Shown: piece after piece, positions 18,040 to 25,537 of the stretch
Layout: each line of letters opens with the position of its first letter
How positions within the stretch are numbered: position 1 is the first letter of the stretch
Source: Thermotogota bacterium
GTDB lineage: Bacteria; Thermotogota; Thermotogae; Thermotogales; DSM-5069
Direction of reading: 5' to 3'
NCBI GenBank assembly: GCA_029551145.1
Contig: JAKPGA010000004.1
Location: forward strand, 96,070-160,069
Length of the DNA stretch: 64,000 nt
Translations under genes and position numbers: made by a program
Notes under the pieces: generated by a model
What the model was told of the DNA's origin: nothing
The model's database searches: none
Seen by the model: only the letters and a program-made list of their open reading frames with translations

Positions 18040-18699
18040 ATGAAGGCGTTACTCGTTGATTACGATGGAACACTTGCAATCGTTGACGAAAAGGAATTTG
18101 CCAAGACTTATTTTGAGTATCTGAGGAATTTCGTCGAACAGAATTTCTCTGTAACTATTTCGATGAAGGATATTCTTGAGTGTGTTGAGCACATAACTCT
18201 CTTCGCAGATGGCAGAACAAACAACTATGAGAGATTTTTGAACTGCTTCAAGAGTAGGTATGATGTCTTCTTAGATTGGAAGACTGTTTTCGATAGGTTC
18301 TACGGCAGTGAGGCGTTTGACAGACTCAAAGAACTGATAAGACCAAACACTTCGCTCATCAGTTACCTGAAAGCTTGCAGGAGCGGAGGGAAAAAGGTGG
18401 TTCTTGCGACAAATCCTGTTTTCCCCAAGAAAGCGATTGTCAAGAGGATGAACTGGATAGGCTTGAATGAGTCGGATTTTGATCTTGTAACTCACATGGA
18501 GAATTCCCATTTCTGCAAGCCCGATCCAAGGTATTTCTTACAGATATGCTCTATAATTGGTGTAGAGCCAGCCGATTGTGTCATGATAGGCAATGATGAT
18601 CTGTTTGACAAAGCCTGTGAAAAGGTGAGTATCAAATTCGTACTTGTTGGTGAATTTCACTTAGGGGGTGATTGGGATGATTCCAACGCTGCTGAGTGA
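18040..18699 (+). CDS. HAD-superfamily hydrolase
   Basis: A 219-aa HAD phosphatase with the catalytic motif DYDGT (residues 7-11), motif II ATNPVF near 126, and motif III/IV CKPDPRYF followed by GNDDLFD near 185. The substrate is not predictable; a phosphorylated sugar or nucleotide is likely. ATG 18040 is preceded by GAAGAGG. The downstream DUF4234 gene overlaps its end, and two more HAD-type genes follow. Confidence 0.87.
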   Translation: MKALLVDYDGTLAIVDEKEFAKTYFEYLRNFVEQNFSVTISMKDILECVEHITLFADGRTNNYERFLNCFKSRYDVFLDWKTVFDRFYGSEAFDRLKELIRPNTSLISYLKACRSGGKKVVLATNPVFPKKAIVKRMNWIGLNESDFDLVTHMENSHFCKPDPRYFLQICSIIGVEPADCVMIGNDDLFDKACEKVSIKFVLVGEFHLGGDWDDSNAAE

Positions 18700-19411
18700 G
18701 AAAAAAGTCGACAAAACACTTGCGATTCTGGCTGTGGTCTTTTCGCTTTTGGCTGGTCTTGTTTCAGCCATTGGTCTTTGGAGTGTTATGGTAGGGATCT
18801 TTGAAGGTTTCATCGACGGTTGGCGAGGGTACGGATATGGTACTGGAAGGATTTTTGGTGGCTTTTTCATAACATTGATCTCAGGTCTTCTTGGCATCCT
18901 TGCAGGTATCTTCACATTGATAGTTCTCAACCAGTGGAGCGGTGTACTCAATGAGAATATCCAGAACACAAAGGTTCTGCTCAGCTATCTCAAGCAAAAG
19001 GTTGAATCTGAGAAACAAATGAACTTGAGCGTGCTTGAAGGACACCTTTCGACACTCAATTTGAACATCTGGGCATACTGGGTGTACCTGGTATTCTATG
19101 TGATCTCTTTTCTAATACCAGTTGCGTCCTTTGTCTTTTCAATCCTGGCAATAGTCTTCCTGTCTGTATACCTGCAGAGCGTGTTCAGTGTTTCCAAAAG
19201 ACTGGAAGAGATCAAGAACGCTATGTATCCACTCTTAGGTATTTCTTTTCCGATGATGAGTTACATAAAACAGCGAAATGTCGGAATCTTCATTCTGCTC
19301 ACGATTGTGACCCTTGGGATATACTGGTGGTATCTTCTGATAAAACTCTCCGATGAGATCAACCAGTACATCGATGCAGATCAGAAGATCAGGCAGGTGA
19401 TCAATCTCTGA
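18677..19411 (+). CDS. DUF4234-type multi-span membrane protein
   Basis: A 244-aa integral membrane protein. Two N-terminal spans flank a glycine/tyrosine-rich loop (residues about 45-60), a second pair lies in the middle, and the C-terminal part has the DUF4234-like pattern YIKQRNVGIFILLTIVTLGI followed by an aromatic YWWY and EINQYI. ATG 18677 is chosen because AGGGGGTG ends 6 nt upstream; it overlaps the HAD gene by 23 nt. Function unknown. Confidence 0.75.
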   Translation: MIPTLLSEKKVDKTLAILAVVFSLLAGLVSAIGLWSVMVGIFEGFIDGWRGYGYGTGRIFGGFFITLISGLLGILAGIFTLIVLNQWSGVLNENIQNTKVLLSYLKQKVESEKQMNLSVLEGHLSTLNLNIWAYWVYLVFYVISFLIPVASFVFSILAIVFLSVYLQSVFSVSKRLEEIKNAMYPLLGISFPMMSYIKQRNVGIFILLTIVTLGIYWWYLLIKLSDEINQYIDADQKIRQVINL

Positions 19412-19416
19412 AGGTA

Positions 19417-19974
19417 ATGATAGACGTCGACGATGTGCTAACCAATTTCAACAAGGCATTTCTGCAGTTAAGCCATGAGCTCTTTGGGACACCAACAGAT
19501 ATTCAGATAGAGGTATGGGACTTTTACAAATGTGTCCCCGGATTAACTTATGAAATGGAACAGATCGTGTGGGAGAAGATCAGGCAAACAGATGATTTTT
19601 ATTTGACTTTGCCTGCATATGCTTCGCAGGAAGATCTGTTGTTGCTGAGAAAAGTTATTCAAACGGGTGAGCACGAGATCTTTTTCATCACATCGCGTTT
19701 TCCCACAAAGGGTAAGAGTATTGAAGAACAGACAACTCTCTGGATAGAAAACCATGTTGGTGTGACACCAAAGGTCTTTGTCACATCAAAGAAGGGACAA
19801 TTCTGCAAGGAACTTTCAATTGAGCTCGCTCTGGATGATGCTCCACATCACATAAACGATCTTACAAACCATGGCATCCCTACGGTAATCATGGATTGGT
19901 CTTACAATAGACACATCAAAAACCTTCCGAGGGTAAGAACCCTGGGGGAGTTCATCGCATTGATATCAAGGTGA
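19417..19974 (+). CDS. 5'(3')-deoxyribonucleotidase-like HAD protein (NT5C type)
   Basis: A 185-aa HAD-fold protein resembling the NT5C family. It starts directly with the catalytic strand IDVDDVLTNFNKAF and carries a second motif FFITSRFP near residue 90 and a late acidic pair in LALDDAPHHI. Family members dephosphorylate deoxynucleotides, but many bacterial ones are uncharacterised. It begins 5 nt after the DUF4234 stop and is followed after 4 nt by the interrupted HAD gene. Confidence 0.8.
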   Translation: MIDVDDVLTNFNKAFLQLSHELFGTPTDIQIEVWDFYKCVPGLTYEMEQIVWEKIRQTDDFYLTLPAYASQEDLLLLRKVIQTGEHEIFFITSRFPTKGKSIEEQTTLWIENHVGVTPKVFVTSKKGQFCKELSIELALDDAPHHINDLTNHGIPTVIMDWSYNRHIKNLPRVRTLGEFIALISR

Positions 19975-19978
19975 TCAT

Positions 19979-20641
19979 GTGATAGATGCAGTTGTTTTCG
20001 ATATGGATGGTGTTTTGATCGAGACCGAGAGCGTCTACAAAGAAACTTTCAAACAGATTCTGTCAAAGTACGGTGCCGTATACTGTGAAGAATTTTTCCT
20101 TCATCTGACTGGAACTACTCTTGAAAAAGACGGTGCGACAAAGATCATAGAAAGATTCAATCTGCCGGTAAGTGAGAAACAGTTGATAGAAGAGATCTAT
20201 GAAACCTTTGATGAAATCTCAAGCAAGCTCAAACCAAGAGAAGGTGTTTTGGAAACCATCAAGACCTTGAAGGAACTAAAAAAACATGTAGCCCTTGCCA
20301 CATCAACTGTGAAAGACAGGGCATTGCAAAGACTCGAAAGATGTGGCTTGACAGATTTCTTTGATGTGACGGTCTTTGGTGATGAAGTTATCAACAGTAA
20401 ACCAGACCCATAGATATACCTCAAGGCGTTGGAAAGATTGAAAACTGAGGGCTCTCGAGTGGTTGTTTTCGAAGATTCCGTGAATGGCATAAAATCAGCC
20501 ATCGGTGCGGGAATCTCGTCTGTCTTGGGTGTACTTCACGACTACAACGATCCCGAGTCCTTGATCAAAGCCGGCGCTGTCTGTGCAGATGAACCTCCGC
20601 AGGTTTTCTTTTTTTTCTTAGAAAAGTTGTTGCAACTGTAA
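19979..20641 (+). pseudogene. Beta-phosphoglucomutase-like HAD gene interrupted by an in-frame TAG
   Basis: The reading frame from GTG 19979 encodes a PgmB/Gph-like HAD phosphatase: FDMDGVLIETE at the N terminus, LATSTVKDRA in the middle and KPDP as the third motif. At 20411-20413 a TAG stop falls exactly where the family has Glu in KPDPEIYLKALE; the same frame then continues IYLKALERL and finishes the domain, including VFEDSVNGIKSAIGAG, at the stop ending at 20641. A single G-to-T change of GAG explains it. The 144-aa front piece lacks the last catalytic Asp and is unlikely to work alone. Alternatives are a sequencing error or stop readthrough. Confidence 0.85.
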
Positions 20642-20657
20642 AAAGATGAGCTATACT
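20630..20657 (+). promoter_or_regulatory. Promoter of the 26-codon micro-gene
   Basis: TTGCAA (20630-20635) and TATACT (20652-20657) are separated by 16 nt. The predicted start of transcription falls a few bases before the GGGGGTG ribosome site of the small ORF at 20683. Confidence 0.6.
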
Positions 20658-20682
20658 CTTAGGTAAGATGGGGGGTGAACAA

Positions 20683-20763
20683 ATGGCTTGCGCAAACAAA
20701 CCCGAGCCAAAGAAACCTGAGGAAAAACCAAAGGAAACCAAAAAAGAAAAACCCAAGAAATAA
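20683..20763 (+). CDS. 26-aa Lys/Pro/Glu-rich micro-protein
   Basis: An ORF of 26 codons starting at ATG 20683, preceded by a very strong GGGGGTG site 7 nt upstream, with its own promoter and an immediately following hairpin terminator: a complete transcription unit of about 130 nt. The product begins MACANKPEPKKPEEKPK and is nearly all Lys, Pro, Glu and Thr after residue 6, with one Cys at position 3. It must be disordered and highly charged. No known family is recognised. It could bind nucleic acid or another protein, but nothing in the sequence settles this. Confidence 0.6.
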   Translation: MACANKPEPKKPEEKPKETKKEKPKK

Positions 20764-20768
20764 CTGAA

Positions 20769-20790
20769 TCCCCCGGTAAAGACCGGGGGA
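20769..20790. terminator. Bidirectional hairpin terminator between the micro-gene and pfp
   Basis: A perfect 9-bp stem TCCCCCGGT / ACCGGGGGA with loop AAAG, placed 6 nt past the micro-gene stop and 6 nt past the pfp stop on the other strand. The T-runs on both sides are weak, so efficiency is uncertain. Confidence 0.7.
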
Positions 20791-20795
20791 TGTCA

Positions 20796-22064
20796 TTATA
20801 TCTGTGCGACCCACGAAAATCTTTTCAAAAACTCATCAGGATTCATCTTCGCTGCACTTGACAGTTTTGCGAGCATGTTGGTGTCCGACAAATCTTTCTT
20901 GGTAAGCCTTATCATATAACCACGCGCGACCCGATAGTGTTCTGAGTTGATATCCACCATTCGCACCTTTGTTCTGCCAGTCGATGGGTCGATCAATTCT
21001 TCGAAAGGCAGCACTCTGATCCTCCCACTTTCGACGCAGATCATACCTCCAGACAGGTGTTTTTCAAAATCTCCAAGCAAGAATCTGACCGCGCCATACC
21101 CAAGTGTTCTTGTGTAATCGATATCGAATGGAATAGGTCTTGCGCATCTGAGTTCATAACCCAGTGTTACATCTATGATGTTCAGCTTTTCTCCTCTTTG
21201 AGCAAAACGTTTCTGAACTTCACGCTTGAGTATTGTCGCCAAAGGTATCTCGCTGAGTCTTATATGTCCATGCGGGTCTCGTTCGACCGTCACACCTGGG
21301 ATATTAGACAGTTCCTCTGGATCGATCATTTCTCCTATGCCTTCGGCTATTATCGCAAGACCATCATTTCTCCCGAGAACTCGCCTCTTGAGAATTGTGG
21401 TCTCAAGTATGTCGCAGACCTCTGAAAGCGTTATCTTTTCCTTTTTGAATTCTTCACCGATCACAGTTAGGGCAGCACTCGCAGATTTTCCTATACCCAG
21501 TGCCAAATGTCCCGCCTTCCTACCCATCGCAACTACAAAGTACCATCTGTTGGTTGTTCTTGAATCCTGCATCAAGTTGTAAACAAGTTCGGTGCCAAGA
21601 TGGCGTGCGGTTTCAAATCCAAAGGTAGGCATACCACCAGGCAGTGGCAGGTCGTTGTCAATTGTCTTTGGGACATGTGCGACACGAATCCTGCCTGAAC
21701 TTGCCTTTGAAACCGCAGAGGCAGAGAACGCAGTGTCATCTCCACCAATTGTCACAAGGTAATTGATCCCTAAATCTGTGAGGCTTTTCAGAACATTTTG
21801 AAGATCTTCCGCTTTCTTGGTTGGATTTGCCCTTGAGGTCCTCAGAATAGAACCACCCTCGATATGAATACGTGATACATCTGAAATAGTCAGTGGGCGG
21901 ATCATATCGGTTCTACCCTTCATGAGATGTTCAAAGCCATCGTAAATTCCTATTACTTCCAGGTCATTGTTGATTGCTTCGATCGTGACGGCATTTATAA
22001 CACTGTTGATGCCAGGTGCTGGTCCTCCGCCTACGAGTATCGCAACTCTTTCAGACATCTTCAT
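20796..22064 (-). CDS. pfp: Pyrophosphate-dependent 6-phosphofructokinase
   Basis: A 422-aa PFK that uses pyrophosphate instead of ATP. The diagnostic motif is GGDDTAFSA: the second Asp blocks the ATP site. The catalytic loop PKTIDNDLPLPG has the Lys typical of PPi enzymes, and VAMGRKAGHLA follows. It probably runs reversibly and spares ATP. The minus-strand ATG has an AAAGGGGTGA site and a TATAAT box upstream. With the membrane pyrophosphatase at 25538 it makes PPi a likely energy currency in this cell. Confidence 0.96.
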   Translation of the reverse strand: MKMSERVAILVGGGPAPGINSVINAVTIEAINNDLEVIGIYDGFEHLMKGRTDMIRPLTISDVSRIHIEGGSILRTSRANPTKKAEDLQNVLKSLTDLGINYLVTIGGDDTAFSASAVSKASSGRIRVAHVPKTIDNDLPLPGGMPTFGFETARHLGTELVYNLMQDSRTTNRWYFVVAMGRKAGHLALGIGKSASAALTVIGEEFKKEKITLSEVCDILETTILKRRVLGRNDGLAIIAEGIGEMIDPEELSNIPGVTVERDPHGHIRLSEIPLATILKREVQKRFAQRGEKLNIIDVTLGYELRCARPIPFDIDYTRTLGYGAVRFLLGDFEKHLSGGMICVESGRIRVLPFEELIDPSTGRTKVRMVDINSEHYRVARGYMIRLTKKDLSDTNMLAKLSSAAKMNPDEFLKRFSWVAQI

Positions 22065-22101
22065 TCACCCCTTTGTGTGAGTTTGCGAGTTTATCTGTTA
22101 A

Positions 22102-22107
22102 ATTATA
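22102..22107 (-). promoter_or_regulatory. Candidate -10 box for pfp
   Basis: A perfect TATAAT reads on the minus strand about 38 nt before the pfp start; TTCAAT 17 nt further upstream is a weak -35. Confidence 0.45.
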
Positions 22108-22259
22108 ACCTATCTCCGATGCTGATTGAAGCCTATCTCAACGCAGTCCCACCTGTCTTGCTCAAATTCGGGTGGTGATGAAAACCAAATGTTGCACGTT
22201 AACAATTTCTTCAATGATTCTTCTTCATATCTTCAGTTACAGGTTGAGAGTAGGAATAG

Positions 22260-22265
22260 TATGAT
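22260..22265 (+). promoter_or_regulatory. Candidate -10 box of the dap leader transcript
   Basis: TATGAT lies just upstream of the leader-ORF ribosome site (GGGAGGAAGG, 22276-22285). Upstream sequence at 17-18 nt (GTTACA) is only a partial -35 match. The stretch 22108-22259 otherwise holds nothing recognisable. Confidence 0.4.
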
Positions 22266-22289
22266 ATTGCCAAAAGGGAGGAAGGTTTC

Positions 22290-22394
22290 TTGAATATGGT
22301 GACAAACATCTTTGAACAGATTTCTATAGAAATGAAGAACGCTAAGAAGTGCAACCGCCCGGTGATCACACTAGGCGGTGTGCACGTGTTGTAG
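22290..22394 (+). CDS. Possible 34-codon leader peptide of the dap operon
   Basis: An ORF beginning TTG at 22290, 8 nt after a strong GGGAGG site, and ending TAG at 22392-22394, inside the loop region of the downstream RNA structure. It reads MNMVTNIFEQIS, then a lysine-bearing stretch (MKNAKKCNR) and ends ITLGGVHVL. Codons 23-26 overlap the 5' arm of the antiterminator-like stem, so ribosome position could set the fold. It is not long or conserved enough here to call by sequence alone; the call rests on the ribosome site and location. Confidence 0.45.
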   Translation: MNMVTNIFEQISIEMKNAKKCNRPVITLGGVHVL

Positions 22395-22455
22395 CACACA
22401 CCTAAGAGGAAAAAGATCACCGGGCTACCAGAAAAGGTAGCCCGGTTTTCTTTTT
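22357..22455 (+). promoter_or_regulatory. Attenuator-type RNA switch upstream of dapH
   Basis: Two mutually exclusive stems are visible. Arm A (22357-22367, GCCCGGTGATC) pairs perfectly over 11 bp with arm C (22415-22425). The end of arm C (22420-22425) is also the start of an intrinsic terminator: CCGGGCTACC (22420-22429), loop AGAAAA, GGTAGCCCGG (22436-22445), then TTTTCTTTTT. A further hairpin (22373-22403) sits between A and C. A:C pairing would prevent the terminator. It does not fit the lysine riboswitch consensus (the enclosed region is only 47 nt), so the signal is unknown: ribosome stalling, a protein or a small ligand. Confidence 0.75.
22420..22455 (+). terminator. Terminator of the dap attenuator
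   Basis: A 10-bp GC-rich perfect stem with a 6-nt loop followed directly by TTTTCTTTTT, about 50 nt before the dapH start and inside the same transcript. Confidence 0.88.
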
Positions 22456-22504
22456 ATGGAGAGGTTCACAGGCAAGAACAACATCTTTCAAAGGGGGAAT
22501 TTGG

Positions 22505-23269
22505 ATGACAGAGGTTCAGGTTGAAAGTGAAAATCTCGCGCAGAATCTGACTACCAACGCAATCATTGAACTGATAAGCAAATCCAAAAAGAAAACACCA
22601 GTGACTGCTTACGTGAAAGGAGATTTCAGAAAAGCCAATCTTGGCAATCTTCATTTTTTCGGGACTCAGAACTTTGGAATAATCGTTGGTGATTACGAAG
22701 AACTCAGAAGTTTCGTCCAGGAAAACCAGCACAGAATTCAAGACATTCACATCGAGGTACACGCAAGAAACTCTGCGCTTCCATTGGCAGATCTGACAAA
22801 GTACAACGCACGAATCGAACCAGGGGCGATTATTCGCGATCTGGTTCAGATTGGTGATGGGGCTGTGATCATGATGGGAGCCGTTATAAACATCGGCGCA
22901 GTAATCGGTGAGAAGACAATGATCGATATGAACGCCGTCATCGGCGGAAGGGCAATGATAGGAAAGAACTGCCATATAGGAGCAGGTGCTGTGATAGCTG
23001 GGGTGATAGAACCTCCAAGCGCCAAACCGGTTATTGTTGAAGACGATGTTGTGGTCGGTGCCAATGCGGTTGTCTTGGAAGGAGTGACGGTGGGAAGAGG
23101 CGCCGTCGTTGCCGCTGGAGCTGTCGTCATAAACGATGTTGAACCATTCACAGTCGTTGCGGGTATTCCAGCGAGGTTCATCAAAAAAGTCGATGAAAAG
23201 ACCAAGGAGAAGACGAAAATCGTAGAGGCTTTGAGAGCTCTGCCCACAGAACGGGGGGTGTTCTTGTGA
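22505..23269 (+). CDS. dapH: Tetrahydrodipicolinate N-acetyltransferase
   Basis: Acetylates 2,3,4,5-tetrahydropyridine-2,6-dicarboxylate using acetyl-CoA, the first step of the acetylase branch of diaminopimelate/lysine synthesis. The 254-aa protein has an N-terminal DapH-specific domain (about residues 1-90), then a left-handed beta-helix built of hexapeptide repeats ([17 protein letters not shown] and [10 protein letters not shown] are examples). ATG 22505 follows AGGGGG. The next two genes supply the following steps. Confidence 0.95.
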   Translation: MTEVQVESENLAQNLTTNAIIELISKSKKKTPVTAYVKGDFRKANLGNLHFFGTQNFGIIVGDYEELRSFVQENQHRIQDIHIEVHARNSALPLADLTKYNARIEPGAIIRDLVQIGDGAVIMMGAVINIGAVIGEKTMIDMNAVIGGRAMIGKNCHIGAGAVIAGVIEPPSAKPVIVEDDVVVGANAVVLEGVTVGRGAVVAAGAVVINDVEPFTVVAGIPARFIKKVDEKTKEKTKIVEALRALPTERGVFL

Positions 23270-24447
23270 GCCACTTATGCACTGTATACAAACCTTTTGA
23301 TCTACAGATTGACCACGCAGAGGGAATATATCTGTACACAAAAGATGGAAGAAAATTCGTTGATACATTTTCAGGTATAGGAGTTCTGGCTTTTGGGCAT
23401 GGTGACAAGGATATCGAGGAAGCGATGATCAACAAAATGAGGCGATACACCCATATTTCCAATTTCTTTCTGGACGAAGACGCTGAATCTGTTGCTGCAA
23501 AGCTCATCCAAAGAACAAGGAGACAGGGAAGGGTTTTCTTTTCGAACTCCGGAGCAGAGGCGAATGAGGCAGCTTTGAAAGCTATCAAGAAAATCAGAAA
23601 AGGTATCATAGTGGCCTTCGAGCAAGATTTCCACGGTAGAACCCTGGGTTCTCTTTCTATAACGGGGTTTTCAAACCTCAGAGAGCCGTTCAATCCACTT
23701 TTGCCAAACGTAGTGTTTCTACCCCACAACGATCCAGAAAGGTTTGCGAGCTTTGTGCGACAGAATCAAGTGGCAGCAGTTTTTGTTGAGTGTCTTCTTG
23801 GCACTGGAGGCCTCAGATCGATCTCCAACAATATGGCAAGGACACTCATGCAACTCAAAGAAGAACATGACTTTATACTCGTTGCCGATGAGGTTCAGTC
23901 CGGTCTTGGCAGGACTGGTAGGTTTTTCTGTTATGAACACTTTGGACTGAAGCCAGATATTATAACCGTTGCAAAAGCACTTGGAGGAGGACTCCCGCTT
24001 GGGGCGACTATCTTTTTGGATCAAATCATGGATGTCTTTCAGTATTCGGAACACGGTTCGACCTTTGCACCAAATCCCGTTGCGCTGGCAGGTGCGAGTG
24101 TTGTGATGAACAAGATCAACGATTCATTTATCGCAGAAGTGGCACAAAAGGGTGAGTATCTGAAGAATGAACTGAAATTCATAAACAATGGATTGATAAA
24201 AGAGGTACGAGGGCTCGGCTTGATGATTGGTGTGGAGGTCAACGTAGATCCAGAAAGATTGAAGCAGATTGCCTTTAAGAATGGCCTTTTGTTGAATCTG
24301 GTGAGTAGGAATGTCGTTCGCTTCTTACCGCCATTGAACATCACCTACCAAGAGATAGATACGATCGTGGAATTATTTGAGAGAAGTATCAAGGAGGTAG
24401 ACTTTGAACGAAATAGAACTGAGACATCTTTTGCATCAAAGGCCTGA
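23266..24447 (+). CDS. Class-III aminotransferase, probable N-acetyl-diaminopimelate (or acetylornithine) aminotransferase
   Basis: A 393-aa PLP enzyme of the acetylornithine aminotransferase family. Motifs: [11 protein letters not shown] near 90-100, [23 protein letters not shown], and the PLP lysine in [15 protein letters not shown] near residue 238. Its place between dapH and the N-acetyl-DAP deacetylase argues that it transaminates N-acetyl-2-amino-6-oxopimelate; many such enzymes also serve arginine synthesis. GTG start overlaps the dapH stop by 4 nt. Confidence 0.88.
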   Translation: MSHLCTVYKPFDLQIDHAEGIYLYTKDGRKFVDTFSGIGVLAFGHGDKDIEEAMINKMRRYTHISNFFLDEDAESVAAKLIQRTRRQGRVFFSNSGAEANEAALKAIKKIRKGIIVAFEQDFHGRTLGSLSITGFSNLREPFNPLLPNVVFLPHNDPERFASFVRQNQVAAVFVECLLGTGGLRSISNNMARTLMQLKEEHDFILVADEVQSGLGRTGRFFCYEHFGLKPDIITVAKALGGGLPLGATIFLDQIMDVFQYSEHGSTFAPNPVALAGASVVMNKINDSFIAEVAQKGEYLKNELKFINNGLIKEVRGLGLMIGVEVNVDPERLKQIAFKNGLLLNLVSRNVVRFLPPLNITYQEIDTIVELFERSIKEVDFERNRTETSFASKA

Positions 24448-25489
24448 ACCTTCTTTTCAAGAATATGAAACACAGCGGATCTTGGTCAAGCACATTCAGA
24501 AACTCGGTTATGAAGACATCAGAAAGGTTGGAACAGGCATCGTTGTTTTGAAAAAGGATTCAGATGGTCCGTTTGTGTTGCTTCGAGCTGAGATGGATGC
24601 CCTGCCGATCGCTGAGCAAACTGACTGCGCCTTTCGTTCTCAGAATGGCTATATGCATGCATGCGGTCATGATTTTCATATGGCATCTCTGTGCTGGGCG
24701 ATGCGCAGGGTGATTGAGAACAACTTGAAGGGTAACCTTGTTTTTGTGTTTCAACCCGCAGAGGAGTCTGGAGCTGGCGCTGTTGAGATATTGAAGTACC
24801 TTCAGCAGTCTGGTATGGAGGTATCTGCGGCGATCGCAATGCATGTGACAGATGAATATGAAGCGGGAACAGTTGCATCTCGAGCTGGAGTGCTTTTCAG
24901 TGCGTCTTGCGAAGTAGATGTAGTTTTCAAAGGTCTTGCCGCTCATGCAGCCTTTCACCAGCAGGGAAAGGATGCGATCAGATCATGTGTTGATTTTCTC
25001 AAAAAGATATACGAAACAGACTGGGGACAGGACTTGATCTGGTTTGGTAGATTAGAAGCAGGATCTGCAAGAAATATAGTTGCAGACAGAGCTTTAATCC
25101 AAGGTACGATCAGATCCACTGACCTGAAGGCAGTTGAAAAGAGATTGAATGAAATTCGACAGATTGCAGAGCAGTCTTGCTTAGTTTCTAAAGCAAGTTG
25201 TGAAGTCATCAAGGGTACGCCATACAGGCAGGTCGAGGTTGACGAAAATCTCTGCTTGCTCTTGGAACGAACAGCTGCGAAAATGGGTATGAAATTCTTG
25301 AAATCTCAGGTGAAATTGACTGCTGAAGACTTTGGATATTTTTCAGCTTACTATCCAACCTTGATGTACTGGTTTGGTACCAGAAGAGGAAACACCTTTG
25401 GCCTGCACAGCCCCTGGTTTTTGCCTGCCGATGATTTGATTGAGACGGCAGGTGAACTTTTCTATGAAATTCTTGCGCAACTGTGTTGA
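24404..25489 (+). CDS. N-acetyldiaminopimelate deacetylase (M20 peptidase family)
   Basis: Removes the acetyl group from N-acetyl-LL-diaminopimelate. It is a 361-aa M20 amidohydrolase with RAEMDALPI, the metal motif MHACGHDFHMA near residue 80, the PAEESGAGA block, and the late ligand in GLHSPWF. TTG 24404 follows AAGGAGGTAG; the gene overlaps the aminotransferase by 44 nt. Order and operon context favour this activity over other M20 aminoacylases. Confidence 0.9.
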   Translation: MNEIELRHLLHQRPEPSFQEYETQRILVKHIQKLGYEDIRKVGTGIVVLKKDSDGPFVLLRAEMDALPIAEQTDCAFRSQNGYMHACGHDFHMASLCWAMRRVIENNLKGNLVFVFQPAEESGAGAVEILKYLQQSGMEVSAAIAMHVTDEYEAGTVASRAGVLFSASCEVDVVFKGLAAHAAFHQQGKDAIRSCVDFLKKIYETDWGQDLIWFGRLEAGSARNIVADRALIQGTIRSTDLKAVEKRLNEIRQIAEQSCLVSKASCEVIKGTPYRQVEVDENLCLLLERTAAKMGMKFLKSQVKLTAEDFGYFSAYYPTLMYWFGTRRGNTFGLHSPWFLPADDLIETAGELFYEILAQLC

Positions 25490-25501
25490 TTCAGATATCA
25501 T
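25473..25501 (+). promoter_or_regulatory. Candidate promoter for hppA
   Basis: TTGCGC (25473-25478) and TATCAT (25496-25501) with 17-nt spacing, straddling the end of the deacetylase gene. Weak -35; readthrough from the dap operon is also possible. Confidence 0.35.
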
Positions 25502-25537
25502 ATAACTATTAGGAAATCTTTCAAGGGGGTGCAGACC

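Noticed and set aside
22119..22178. Short ORF (19 codons, ending in Trp) upstream of the dap leader, as a second leader peptide
   Set aside because: No ribosome site precedes it, it lies upstream of the likely leader promoter, and it overlaps the pfp promoter.
22357..22425. Lysine (L-box) riboswitch before dapH
   Set aside because: The stem encloses only 47 nt; the five-stem architecture and conserved junction of the lysine riboswitch are absent.
22466..23368. A 300-codon open frame on the minus strand opposite dapH
   Set aside because: It mirrors the regular codon pattern of the hexapeptide repeats, has no ribosome site or recognisable domain, and lies fully antisense to a certain gene.
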